Below, one piece after another: positions 1-8,064 of a DNA stretch of 14,221 bases (within the stretch, counting starts at the first letter, position 1; each line of letters begins with the position of its first letter). The stretch comes from an uncultured Lachnospiraceae bacterium (GTDB lineage Bacteria > Bacillota > Clostridia > Lachnospirales > Lachnospiraceae): contig CASDUB010000249.1 in assembly GCA_949283905.1 (NCBI GenBank), forward strand, positions 1-14,221, written 5' to 3'. The position numbers and the translations under genes are program-made. The notes below the pieces were generated by a model. It saw only the letters and a list, made by a program, of their open reading frames with translations. It did no database searches and was not told the origin of the DNA.

Positions 1-6
1 AATAGT

Positions 7-375
7 ATGAAATCATATACGATAACAGTAAATGGAAATGTTTATCATGTTACAGTAGAAGAAGGAATTAAAGATGGCGCGGCTGCAGCTGCTCCTAAAC
101 AGGCAGCGCCGGTATCCGCACCTGCACCTGCACCGGATGCTAAAGCATCGGCTTCGGCAGGAAATATTGAGATAGCATCACCTGTTCCGGGCAAGATATT
201 TAAGATAGAGGCAAAAGAAGGACAGGAATTAAAAAGAGGAGACACTGTTCTTATTCTTGAGTCTATGAAAATGGAGATCCCGGTAGTTGCTCCTGAAGAC
301 GGAACGGTAGCAAGCATTGATGTTGCGGTAGGAGCGTCGGTTGAATCAGGCGATATTCTTGCTACGATGAACTGA
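7..375 (+). CDS. Biotin carboxyl carrier protein of a Na+-pumping decarboxylase
   Basis: This 122-residue protein carries biotin between the carboxyltransferase and the membrane decarboxylase of a sodium-pump decarboxylase (GcdC/OadC-like). A short N-terminal segment (about 1-23, opening MKSYTITVNG as in this family) is followed by an Ala/Pro-rich flexible linker (about 24-52), typical of swinging-arm carriers. The biotinyl/lipoyl domain fills residues 53-122. The biotinylation motif ESMKME lies at 85-90, with Lys88 as the expected biotinylated residue. The stop is 42 bases before the beta-subunit gene, so the two are very likely co-transcribed. The ATG at base 7 fits the family N-terminus, but the upstream ribosome binding site lies outside the window, so a longer form cannot be excluded. 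It could serve a glutaconyl-, methylmalonyl- or oxaloacetate-type enzyme; the gene two positions downstream favours oxaloacetate. Motif and length are seen; the substrate is inferred. Confidence 0.93.
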   Translation: MKSYTITVNGNVYHVTVEEGIKDGAAAAAPKQAAPVSAPAPAPDAKASASAGNIEIASPVPGKIFKIEAKEGQELKRGDTVLILESMKMEIPVVAPEDGTVASIDVAVGASVESGDILATMN

Positions 376-417
376 TGGGTTCAGATCAATCTCAATTAAA
401 ATCGGAGGTAAACATTA

Positions 418-1575
418 ATGTCTAGTCTTTTGGATACAATGTCCAACCTGGCTAATCAGACCGGATTCCTGAACCTGACTGTCGGCAATCTGATCATGAT
501 CGGAGTGGCTTGTTTATTGCTGTTTCTTGCGATCAAACATGGATTTGAGCCGCTTCTTCTGATTCCGATAGCATTCGGTATGCTTCTGGTAAATATTTAT
601 CCGGATATTATAGCGGATGCATATGTTGACGCGGCGGGAATCGAACATGCAGGTGGACTTTTCAGTTATTTCTTTAAACTTGATGAGTGGAGCATACTGC
701 CTTCGCTTATTTTCCTCGGGGTCGGCGCGATGACGGACTTCGGACCTTTGATCGCCAATCCTATCAGTTTCCTTATGGGAGCAGCAGCGCAGCTTGGCAT
801 TTATATTTCTTATTTCCTTGCGATCTTTCTCGGATTCAACGGAAAAGCAGCTGCCGCTATTTCGATCATCGGCGGAGCGGACGGTCCTACGTCTATTTTC
901 CTTTGCGGAAAACTCGGGCAGACCTCGCTGATGGGACCGATAGCAGTCGCGGCGTATACGTATATGTCGCTTGTACCTATCATCCAGCCGCCTGTAATGA
1001 AACTTTTTACAACGGAAAAAGAAAGAAAGATAAAAATGTCTCAGCTCAGACCGGTATCAAAGCTTGAGAAGATTCTTTTCCCTATCATCATAACAGTTGT
1101 TGTGTGTCTGATACTGCCGTCGACGGCGCCTCTTGTAGGTATGCTTATGTTAGGAAACCTCTTCAGAGAGAGCGGCGTTGTTCGTCAGCTTACTGACACG
1201 GCTTCAAATGCTCTTATGTATATCGTAGTTATCCTTCTTGGAACTTCTGTAGGTGCTACCACAAGCGCAGAGAACTTCCTCAACATCACAACAATTAAGA
1301 TCATTGTTTTAGGTGTTATCGCGTTCATTGGAGGTACGGCGGGAGGCGTGCTGCTCGGCAAACTGATGTGTAAGCTGACGCACGGAAAGATAAATCCGCT
1401 GATAGGATCTGCCGGCGTATCGGCAGTGCCTATGGCCGCCCGCGTTTCTCAGAAAGTCGGTGCGGAAGCAGATCCTACAAACTTCCTGTTGATGCATGCC
1501 ATGGGACCTAATGTTGCCGGCGTTATCGGTACGGCGGTAGCGGCAGGCGTATTTATGGCTATATACGGGGTATGA
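418..1575 (+). CDS. oadB: Na+-translocating decarboxylase beta subunit (OadB/GcdB family)
   Basis: This is the integral membrane subunit that decarboxylates carboxybiotin and exports Na+ across the cytoplasmic membrane. At 385 residues it has the usual family length, and most of the protein is hydrophobic helices. Family signatures are visible. GGADGPTS at 152-159 contains Asp155, which corresponds to the conserved aspartate implicated in Na+ binding in the Klebsiella enzyme. A Gly-rich segment with GTSVGATTSAENFL spans about 275-288. The C-terminal block GVSAVPMAARVSQ at 333-345 contains a conserved serine, and NVAGVIGTAVAAG follows. A GGAGGT ribosome binding site at 404-409 sits 8 bases before the ATG and supports this start. 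The gene lies between the biotin carrier and the carboxyltransferase, the expected partners. Family assignment is secure. Whether the complex acts on oxaloacetate or another acid cannot be read from this subunit. Confidence 0.95.
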   Translation: MSSLLDTMSNLANQTGFLNLTVGNLIMIGVACLLLFLAIKHGFEPLLLIPIAFGMLLVNIYPDIIADAYVDAAGIEHAGGLFSYFFKLDEWSILPSLIFLGVGAMTDFGPLIANPISFLMGAAAQLGIYISYFLAIFLGFNGKAAAAISIIGGADGPTSIFLCGKLGQTSLMGPIAVAAYTYMSLVPIIQPPVMKLFTTEKERKIKMSQLRPVSKLEKILFPIIITVVVCLILPSTAPLVGMLMLGNLFRESGVVRQLTDTASNALMYIVVILLGTSVGATTSAENFLNITTIKIIVLGVIAFIGGTAGGVLLGKLMCKLTHGKINPLIGSAGVSAVPMAARVSQKVGAEADPTNFLLMHAMGPNVAGVIGTAVAAGVFMAIYGV

Positions 1576-1633
1576 TCGTAAACATATTTATTCAGCAACA
1601 AAGTGAATTATTAGATTGATTTAGGAGAATAAA

Positions 1634-3046
1634 ATGGCAGAATTACAGAAAAAACCGGTAAAAATAGTTGAGACTGTTCTGCGTGACGCTCATCAGTCTC
1701 TGATCGCCACACGTATGCCGACCGAAGAAATGCTTCCTATCGTCGATAAACTCGATAAAGTCGGATATCATGCGGTTGAGTGCTGGGGCGGAGCTACGTT
1801 TGACGCATGCCTTCGTTTCCTTCATGAGGATCCGTGGGACAGACTCAGAAAGTTGAGAGACGGATTTAAGAATACAAAACTTCAGATGCTTTTCAGAGGA
1901 CAGAATATACTCGGATACCGTCCTTATGCTGATGATGTGGTTGAATATTTCGTACAGAAATCAGTCGCAAACGGAATAGATATCATTCGTATATTTGACT
2001 GTCTGAACGATCTGAGAAATCTTCAGACTGCGGTTACAGCGGCAAATAAAGAAAAATGTCATGCTCAGGTCGCTCTTTCTTATACGATCGGAGATGCTTA
2101 CACAACTGAATACTGGGTTAAAACAGCTAAGAGAATAGAAGATATGGGAGCAGATTCGATCTGCATCAAAGATATGGCGGGACTTCTTCTTCCGTATAAA
2201 GCTACAGAGCTTGTAACGGCGCTTAAAGAAGCTACGGATCTTCCTATAGAGCTTCACACGCATTACACATCAGGAGTTGCTTCGATGACATATCTCAAAG
2301 CTGTCGAAGCCGGCGTAGATATTATTGACTGCGCCATGTCACCGTTTGCCCTCGGAACATCCCAGCCTGCTACTGAAGTTATGGTAGAAACATTTAAAGG
2401 AACGCCGTATGATACGGGATATGATCAGAAGCTCCTTGCCGAGATCGCTGATTATTTCCGTCCGTACAGAGACGAGTGCCTCGAGAACGGACTTCTGAAT
2501 CCGAAGAATCTCGGTGTAAACATCAAGACGCTTCTTTATCAGGTTCCGGGCGGAATGCTTTCGAATCTTACAAGCCAGCTCAAAGAGCAGCATGCGGAAG
2601 ATAAGCTTTATGAAGTTCTTGAGGAGGTTCCGAGAGTTCGAAACGATCTCGGACAGTGTCCTTTAGTTACTCCGTCTTCACAGATCGTCGGCACACAGGC
2701 AGTATTCAATGTGCTTATGGGCGAAAGATATAAGATGGTCACAAAGGAGACGAAAGATATTCTTTTGGGCAAATACGGAGAGACTATATTGCCGTTCAAT
2801 AAAGAAGTACAGGAGAAATGTATCGGGGATGAAACGCCGATAACATGCCGTCCTGCAGATCTTATCGACAATGAGCTTGATAAACTCGAGTCGGAAATGG
2901 CAGCATATAAAGAGCAGGATGAAGATGTGCTTTCCTACGCTCTGTTCCCGCAGGTTGCTACGGATTTCTTTAAATACAGAGACGCTCAGAAAACAAAAAT
3001 CGACGCATCTGCGGCTGATTCTGAGAACAAGGCGTATCCTGTATAA
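1634..3046 (+). CDS. oadA: Oxaloacetate decarboxylase alpha / pyruvate carboxylase subunit B-type carboxyltransferase
   Basis: This 470-residue biotin-dependent carboxyltransferase transfers the carboxyl group between oxaloacetate and biotin. A DRE-TIM-like barrel covers about residues 10-270, and a conserved PYC/OADA domain covers about 290-455. Active-site residues are visible by comparison with OadA and transcarboxylase 5S. TVLRDAHQS has Asp18, CIKDMAG has Lys179 (the lysine expected to be carboxylated) and ELHTHYTS has His208 and His210. Asp18 and the two histidines are the likely divalent metal ligands. The protein ends about where the conserved domain ends, so it lacks the C-terminal biotin domain fused to many OadA proteins. 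The separate carrier at the left edge of the window would supply biotin. An AGGAG site at 1623-1627 supports the start. It lies 58 bases after the beta subunit, consistent with one operon. A pyruvate carboxylase subunit B role is possible if a biotin carboxylase partner exists elsewhere. Confidence 0.9.
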   Translation: MAELQKKPVKIVETVLRDAHQSLIATRMPTEEMLPIVDKLDKVGYHAVECWGGATFDACLRFLHEDPWDRLRKLRDGFKNTKLQMLFRGQNILGYRPYADDVVEYFVQKSVANGIDIIRIFDCLNDLRNLQTAVTAANKEKCHAQVALSYTIGDAYTTEYWVKTAKRIEDMGADSICIKDMAGLLLPYKATELVTALKEATDLPIELHTHYTSGVASMTYLKAVEAGVDIIDCAMSPFALGTSQPATEVMVETFKGTPYDTGYDQKLLAEIADYFRPYRDECLENGLLNPKNLGVNIKTLLYQVPGGMLSNLTSQLKEQHAEDKLYEVLEEVPRVRNDLGQCPLVTPSSQIVGTQAVFNVLMGERYKMVTKETKDILLGKYGETILPFNKEVQEKCIGDETPITCRPADLIDNELDKLESEMAAYKEQDEDVLSYALFPQVATDFFKYRDAQKTKIDASAADSENKAYPV

Positions 3047-3075
3047 ATGTTATTCGGTTTATCATTTAAAAAATC

Positions 3076-3120
3076 TTGTATTATTTGCAATAAACTGTTA
3101 TTTTATAATTAATATATAAT
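3076..3120 (+). promoter_or_regulatory. Candidate promoter region of fba
   Basis: This very AT-rich stretch between oadA and fba contains two exact TATAAT hexamers, at 3104-3109 and 3115-3120, which are plausible -10 boxes. TTGTAT (3076-3081) and TTGCAA (3085-3090) resemble -35 boxes, but neither has the ideal 17-base spacing to either -10 box. The exact promoter is therefore unresolved. No convincing terminator separates oadA from fba, so read-through could add to expression. Confidence 0.4.
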
Positions 3121-3159
3121 TTATTTTTGTATTTCAGATGCAAAAAAAGGAGGGTAAAA

Positions 3160-4128
3160 ATGTCACTTGTAACAACAAAAGAGATGTTTGCCAAAGCTTA
3201 TAACGGCGGATACGCTGTAGGAGCTTTCAACGTAAACAATATGGAAATCGTTCAGGGTATTACAGAAGCTGCCGGAGAACTTAAAAGCCCGGTTATCCTT
3301 CAGGTTTCAAAAGGCGCTCGTGCATACGCCAACCACAGATACCTTGTAAAAATGGTTGAAGCCGCTGTAGAAGAAAATCCGGAAATTCCGATCGCTCTTC
3401 ACCTTGATCACGGTGACAGCTTTGAACTTTGCAAATCATGTATCGACGGCGGATTTACATCTGTTATGATCGACGCTTCTTCAAAATCTTTTGAAGAAAA
3501 TATCGCTCTTACAAAACAGGTTGTAGATTATGCTCATGATCACGGCGTAGTAGTTGAGGCTGAGCTTGGAACTCTTGCCGGAGTTGAGGACGAAGTTGCA
3601 GTTGAGCACGGACAGGAAAGCTATACACGTCCTGAAGAAGTAGAAGAGTTTGTATCAAGAACAGGATGTGATTCTCTTGCAATCGCAATCGGAACATCAC
3701 ACGGTGCATATAAATTCAAAGCTTCACAGTGCACAAGAAATGAAAAAGGAATCCTTGTTCCACCTCCACTTCGTTTCGACGTTCTTGAAGAGTGCATCAA
3801 GAGACTTCCGGGATTCCCGATCGTTCTTCACGGATCATCATCAGTTCCTCAGGACTTCGTAGCAATGATCAATCAGTACGGCGGAAATATGCCGGATGCA
3901 ATCGGTATTCCTGAAGAAGAGCTTCGTCATGCTGCTGAACTTGCTGTATGCAAGATCAATATCGATTCAGATATCCGTATCGCTATGACAGCTACTATCC
4001 GTAAATATATGGCAGAGCATCCTGATCACTTTGATCCTCGTCAGTATCTTAAACCTGCACGTCAGGCTGTTAAAGATATGGTTGCTCATAAGATCCAGAA
4101 CGTTCTCGGATCTGCAGGAAAAGCCTGA
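3160..4128 (+). CDS. fba: Class II fructose-bisphosphate aldolase
   Basis: This cytoplasmic enzyme cleaves fructose 1,6-bisphosphate to glyceraldehyde 3-phosphate and dihydroxyacetone phosphate using a divalent metal, normally zinc. The protein has 322 residues from the ATG at 3160, which follows a strong AAGGAGGG ribosome binding site. A TTG 33 bases upstream is in frame but has no such site and would add an unlikely N-terminus. The start MSLVTTKEMF and the GAFNVNNMEI block (21-30) are typical. HLDHGD at 81-86 carries the catalytic aspartate and a metal-binding histidine (Asp83, His84). EAELG is at 133-137. HGAYKF (His181) and HGSSSVP (His224) supply the remaining expected metal ligands and the phosphate-binding segment. 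Leucine codons are strongly biased to CTT, consistent with high expression. The gene stands between a decarboxylase operon and a 6S RNA, with its own promoter-like region. Confidence 0.96.
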   Translation: MSLVTTKEMFAKAYNGGYAVGAFNVNNMEIVQGITEAAGELKSPVILQVSKGARAYANHRYLVKMVEAAVEENPEIPIALHLDHGDSFELCKSCIDGGFTSVMIDASSKSFEENIALTKQVVDYAHDHGVVVEAELGTLAGVEDEVAVEHGQESYTRPEEVEEFVSRTGCDSLAIAIGTSHGAYKFKASQCTRNEKGILVPPPLRFDVLEECIKRLPGFPIVLHGSSSVPQDFVAMINQYGGNMPDAIGIPEEELRHAAELAVCKINIDSDIRIAMTATIRKYMAEHPDHFDPRQYLKPARQAVKDMVAHKIQNVLGSAGKA

Positions 4129-4164
4129 TTCCATATTAAGAACCGTTAATTATCTTTAAAATTT

Positions 4165-4352
4165 AAAATTTCTCCTGGAGTGTTCGATAACCATGTTATT
4201 TTGAACCTACATTTACTTTAAAAAGGGATACCTATAATCAGCATTTTTGATGCCGGGCCTCCTAAGAGTGGAAGGCAGAAAAACTGCTTGCGGTATTAAC
4301 CCACCTAGCGTTGCTAGGAGTCAAAATACAAGGAACGGCACTCCGGGATTTT
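4165..4352 (+). ncRNA. ssrS: 6S RNA
   Basis: This roughly 188-nt non-coding stretch matches the 6S RNA layout. 6S RNA mimics an open promoter and sequesters housekeeping RNA polymerase. A closing stem pairs CCTGGAGTG (4174-4182) with CACTCCGGG (4339-4347) over 9 contiguous positions (one G-U), flanked by A/T-rich arms at both ends. The conserved GTTCG beside the 5' arm and CGGCA beside the 3' arm resemble the E. coli 6S termini. Inside are a long bulged region containing CCTATAATCAG in the presumed central bubble, GCAT/ATGC and GCAG/CTGC hairpins, and a perfect CCTAGC-GTT-GCTAGG hairpin (4304-4318). An intrinsic terminator follows within 5 nt. Exact ends are inferred. TAAAAT at 4157-4162 could be a -10 box, but no good -35 is visible, so transcription together with or processing from the fba transcript is possible. 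Confidence 0.88.
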
Positions 4353-4356
4353 AAAC

Positions 4357-4390
4357 GAGCTATATCCTTAAAAAAGGAGACAGCTCTTTT
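4357..4390 (+). terminator. Intrinsic terminator after 6S RNA
   Basis: GAGCT (4357-4361) pairs with AGCTC (4382-4386). An inner TCCTT/AAGGA pairing around an A-rich loop lies within it, and TTTT follows directly. It ends the 6S RNA (and any fba read-through transcript) before the pheST leader. Confidence 0.75.
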
Positions 4391-4540
4391 ATTGCGTTTA
4401 TGGGAAAGACTGTGTTCCAAGATCAAAATTTGTATTTTTTGTCCCTTGACTCATCAAATAGAAATTTTGATGTTGGTATACAGTAAAGACCATGCGCTGG
4501 AATTTCAGCATATTTTAAATAAAATTCGGAGGAACCAAAA
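4391..4540 (+). other. pheST leader/promoter region without a visible T-box
   Basis: This 150-base stretch separates the terminator from pheS. It contains TTGACT (4446-4451), a possible -35 box, but the position 17 bases downstream (GATGTT) is a poor -10, so no promoter is assigned with confidence. A perfect 7-bp inverted repeat, CATCAAA (4452-4458) with TTTGATG (4466-4472), overlaps this region and could be an operator or a small RNA hairpin. The conserved T-box sequence (GGTGGNACCGCG-like) and a terminator that could be regulated by it are both absent. The GGAGG ribosome binding site at 4529-4533 belongs to pheS. Confidence 0.4.
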
Positions 4541-5575
4541 GTGATTAACAACGAGATCAAAACAAAGCTTGACAGTATCCTTGATAAAGCACAGGAAAGC
4601 ATCAAAGCAGCTAAAGACATGGATATAATTAATGAGATCCGTGTAAAAGTTCTTGGAAAAAAAGGAGAACTTACGGCTGTTCTCAAGGGTATGAAGGATG
4701 TCGCGCCTGAAGACAGGCCGGCAGTCGGACAGCTTGTAAACGATACAAGAACAAAAATAGAATCAGCCCTCGAGACAGTAAAGACACGCCTTGAAAAAGC
4801 TCAGATGGAGGCTCGTCTTGCTGCTGAAAAAATAGACGTAACGCTTCCGGCTAAAAAATACAATATCGGACACAGTCATCCGAATACGATCGCTCTTGAA
4901 GAAGTTGAGCGTATTTTCATCGGAATGGGATACGAAGTAGTAGAAGGTCCTGAAATAGAATATGATCTCTACAATTTCGAAAAACTCAATATTCCGGCAA
5001 ATCACCCTGCAAAAGATGAGCAGGATACATTTTATATTAATTCAGACATCGTACTTCGTACGCAGACTTCGCCTGCCCAGGCGCGTGAAATGGAAAAAGG
5101 AAAACTTCCTATCCGTATGATCTCACCGGGACGAGTATTCCGTTCTGACGAGGTGGATGCTACACATTCGCCTTCATTCCATCAGATAGAAGGACTTGTA
5201 GTAGACGAACATATTACATTTGCGGATCTTAAGGGAACTCTTCAGGAGTTTGCTCGCGAATTGTTCGGACCTGAAACAAAGACTAAATTCCGTCCTCATC
5301 ATTTCCCGTTTACAGAGCCGTCTGCCGAGATGGACGTAAGCTGTTTTAAATGCGGCGGAAAAGGATGCCGTTTCTGCAAAGGCGAAGGATGGATCGAAAT
5401 CCTCGGATGCGGTATGGTTCACCCTCATGTATTTGAAATGTGCGGAATCGACCCTGAGAAGTATACAGGTTTTGCTTTCGGCGTCGGACTTGAGAGAATC
5501 GCTCTCTTAAAATATGAGATAGACGACATGCGTCTTCTTTACGAAAACGACATCAGATTCTTAAATCAGTTCTGA
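4541..5575 (+). CDS. pheS: Phenylalanyl-tRNA synthetase alpha subunit
   Basis: This is the catalytic subunit of the (alpha-beta)2 cytoplasmic enzyme that charges tRNA-Phe with phenylalanine. The 344 residues start with an N-terminal coiled-coil arm (about 1-95) that contacts tRNA, followed by the class II synthetase core. HSHPNTIALEEVERIF lies at 111-126. Motif 2, GRVFRSDEVDATHSPSFHQ, is at 197-215. Motif 3, GFAFGVGLERIALL, is at 310-323. A CxxC-x4-CxxC cluster (Cys268, 271, 276, 279) forms a knuckle-like insert that also occurs in other Firmicute PheS proteins; metal binding is inferred, not shown. The start is a GTG placed 7 bases after GGAGG (4529-4533), and no better ATG is present. pheT follows after 38 bases. 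Confidence 0.97.
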   Translation: MINNEIKTKLDSILDKAQESIKAAKDMDIINEIRVKVLGKKGELTAVLKGMKDVAPEDRPAVGQLVNDTRTKIESALETVKTRLEKAQMEARLAAEKIDVTLPAKKYNIGHSHPNTIALEEVERIFIGMGYEVVEGPEIEYDLYNFEKLNIPANHPAKDEQDTFYINSDIVLRTQTSPAQAREMEKGKLPIRMISPGRVFRSDEVDATHSPSFHQIEGLVVDEHITFADLKGTLQEFARELFGPETKTKFRPHHFPFTEPSAEMDVSCFKCGGKGCRFCKGEGWIEILGCGMVHPHVFEMCGIDPEKYTGFAFGVGLERIALLKYEIDDMRLLYENDIRFLNQF

Positions 5576-5613
5576 TCCTAATCATAAGAAAAACTTGAAC
5601 AGGAGAAAAATAA

Positions 5614-8031
5614 ATGAATACTTCATTAAAATGGATAAAACGATATGTTCCCGATCTTGAATGTACTTCTCAGGAATATATGGATGCAATGACTCTCTCA
5701 GGAACAAAAGTAGAGGGATATAAAGAATTAGACGAAAATCTTGAAAAGATCGTTATAGGACAGGTTACAAAGATAGAGAAACATCCTGATGCCGATAAAC
5801 TTGTAATTTGCCAGGTCAATATAGGAACAGAAAGCATACAGATCGTTACCGGAGCGCCGAATGTATTTGAAGGCGCAAAAGTTGCCGTTGTCCTTGACGG
5901 CGGAAAAGTAGCGGCAGGTCATGACGATAAAAAAGTAGAAGGCGGTATTGTAATCAAAGCCGGAAAGCTCAGAGGCATCGAATCGAACGGAATGATGTGT
6001 TCTATCGAGGAACTGGGCTCTACAAGAGAAATGTATCCTGAAGCTCCCGAATACGGCATATACATTTTTGATGACGACGCAAAAGTCGGAGCAGACGCAG
6101 TAAAAGCTCTTGGTCTTGATGACGTTGTTTTTGAATACGAAGTAACATCTAACCGTGTAGACTGCTACAGTGTGATAGGCATCGCAAGAGAAGCAGCTGC
6201 CACATTCGGAAAGAAATTCTATCCACCCGAAGTTAAGGTTATCGGAAACGATGAAAAGGCTTCTGATTATATAAGAGTAGAAGTTACAGATAAAGAACTC
6301 TGCCCAAGATACACTGCCAGAGTAGTAAAAAATATTAAGATCGGCCCGTCTCCGAAATGGATGCAGAGATGTCTTGCGGCGTCAGGTATCAGACCGATTA
6401 ATAATCTTGTTGATATAACAAATTATGTAATGGAAGAATTCGGTCAGCCTATGCATGCGTATGATCTTGATACTATTGAGGGAAATAAGATCATTGTAAG
6501 AAGAGCCGAAAACGGTGAAAAATTCGTTACTCTTGACGGAAAAGAGCATGTGCTCGATGAAAACGTCCTTATGATCTGTGACGCCGAAAAACCTGTAGGT
6601 CTTGCAGGCATAATGGGCGGAGAGAATTCGATGATAACTGATAATGTAAAAAATGTATTATTCGAAGCCGCTAATTTTGACGGAACAAATATACGTCTTT
6701 CGTCAAAACGTCTCGGCCTGAGAACAGATGCGTCAGGTAAATTTGAAAAAGGACTTGATCCTAACAACGCAGAAGCGGCCATCAACAGAGCGTGCCAGCT
6801 TATAGAAGAGCTTGGCTGCGGAGAAGTGGTCGGCGGAATGGTTGATGTTTATCCTGAAGTAAGAAAAGAGTCAAGAGTTCCGTTTGAGCCTGAAAAGATC
6901 AATGATCTGCTCGGAACAGACCTTTCTAAAGATGAGATGCTTAAGTATCTTGCAGCTGTAGAACTCACGCTTGTTGAAAAGACAAATGAGATCGTTGCGC
7001 CTACTTTCCGTCAGGATATTCACTGCATGGCGGACCTTGCGGAAGAAGTTGCGAGATTCTTCGGCTATGACAATATACCGACTACACTTCCCAAAGGTGA
7101 AGCGACAACGGGTAAACTTCCGTTTGATCTCAGAGTTCAGCAGAAAGCAAGAGAGATCGTACAGTACAGCGGATTTTCTCAGGGATATACCTATTCATTT
7201 GAAAGTCCTAAGGTATTTGACAGATTGAGACTTGATAAGGATGCGCCTGAAAGAAAAGCCATCGAGATTATTAATCCTCTCGGAGAAGACTTCTCGATCA
7301 TGAGAACTCTTTCGGTAAACGGAATGCTTACATCTCTTGCGACAAACTATAACAGAAGAAACAAAGACGTTAAGCTCTATGAACTTGGAAATATTTATTT
7401 AGCAAAAGAACTTCCCCTTAAAGAACTTCCTGAAGAAAAAATGATGCTGACTCTCGGAATGTTCGGAAAATATGATTTCTTTGATATGAAAGGCGTTATT
7501 GAAGAGTTCTTTGAAAAAGTAGGCATGAATGAGATCGTGGAATACGATGCGAAAGCAGGAAAACCATATCTTCATCCGGGACGTCAGGCTAATATCATTT
7601 ATAAAGGGGAAGTCGTAGGATATCTCGGCGAAGTTCATCCTGAGGTTGCAAAAGACTATGGTATCGGCGGAAGATCATATATAGCAGTTATCGATATGAC
7701 CGAGATCGTTAAATTTGCTACGTTTGACAGAAAATATAAGGGAATAGCAAAATTCCCTGCTGTAAGCAGAGATCTTTCTATGGTAGTGCCGAAGGACGTT
7801 CAGGCGGCCGACATCGAAAAGATCATACGTCAGCGCGGCGGAAAGATCCTCGAGTCTGTTGAACTCTTTGATATTTATGAGGGCGAGCAGATTCAGGAGG
7901 GATTCAAATCCATGGCATATAAATGCACGTTCCGTTCGGCTGAAAAAACTCTTGAAGAGCAGGATATAAGCGCCGTTATGAAGAAGATATTAAACGGACT
8001 TTCGGTTCTTGGCATTGAATTGAGACAATAA
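5614..8031 (+). CDS. pheT: Phenylalanyl-tRNA synthetase beta subunit
   Basis: This is the 805-residue structural, editing and tRNA-binding partner of PheS, with normal bacterial length and domain order. An EMAP-type tRNA-binding domain lies at about 40-150 (segment IVIGQVTKIEKHPDADKL is characteristic). It is followed by the B3/B4 editing domain (about 210-390, with SGIRPINNLVDITNYVM and HAYDLD), the B5 domain (about 405-475), a catalytically inactive synthetase-like core (about 480-690), and a C-terminal ferredoxin-fold anticodon-binding domain beginning near FPAVSRDLSMVVP (about 710-804). An AGGAG site at 5601-5605 supports the ATG. The gene is 38 bases after pheS and 33 bases before the phosphatase gene, so it is probably in the same transcript. 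No frameshift or missing domain is seen. Confidence 0.97.
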   Translation: MNTSLKWIKRYVPDLECTSQEYMDAMTLSGTKVEGYKELDENLEKIVIGQVTKIEKHPDADKLVICQVNIGTESIQIVTGAPNVFEGAKVAVVLDGGKVAAGHDDKKVEGGIVIKAGKLRGIESNGMMCSIEELGSTREMYPEAPEYGIYIFDDDAKVGADAVKALGLDDVVFEYEVTSNRVDCYSVIGIAREAAATFGKKFYPPEVKVIGNDEKASDYIRVEVTDKELCPRYTARVVKNIKIGPSPKWMQRCLAASGIRPINNLVDITNYVMEEFGQPMHAYDLDTIEGNKIIVRRAENGEKFVTLDGKEHVLDENVLMICDAEKPVGLAGIMGGENSMITDNVKNVLFEAANFDGTNIRLSSKRLGLRTDASGKFEKGLDPNNAEAAINRACQLIEELGCGEVVGGMVDVYPEVRKESRVPFEPEKINDLLGTDLSKDEMLKYLAAVELTLVEKTNEIVAPTFRQDIHCMADLAEEVARFFGYDNIPTTLPKGEATTGKLPFDLRVQQKAREIVQYSGFSQGYTYSFESPKVFDRLRLDKDAPERKAIEIINPLGEDFSIMRTLSVNGMLTSLATNYNRRNKDVKLYELGNIYLAKELPLKELPEEKMMLTLGMFGKYDFFDMKGVIEEFFEKVGMNEIVEYDAKAGKPYLHPGRQANIIYKGEVVGYLGEVHPEVAKDYGIGGRSYIAVIDMTEIVKFATFDRKYKGIAKFPAVSRDLSMVVPKDVQAADIEKIIRQRGGKILESVELFDIYEGEQIQEGFKSMAYKCTFRSAEKTLEEQDISAVMKKILNGLSVLGIELRQ

Positions 8032-8064
8032 GCATTTATTTAAGACAGATTTATGGAGTAGATC

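Noticed and set aside
3040..3070. Possible terminator after oadA (AAATG...CATTT)
   Set aside because: Only about five A/T-rich pairs with interior mismatches, and no clear T tract directly after; too weak to call.
3127..3159. Upstream in-frame TTG start for fba, adding 11 residues
   Set aside because: The strong AAGGAGGG site is placed for the ATG at 3160, and MSLVTTKEMF is the usual family N-terminus.
4311..4544. A 77-codon + strand open frame across the fba-pheS gap
   Set aside because: It overlaps the 3' part of the 6S RNA and the terminator, has no ribosome binding site and resembles no protein I know.
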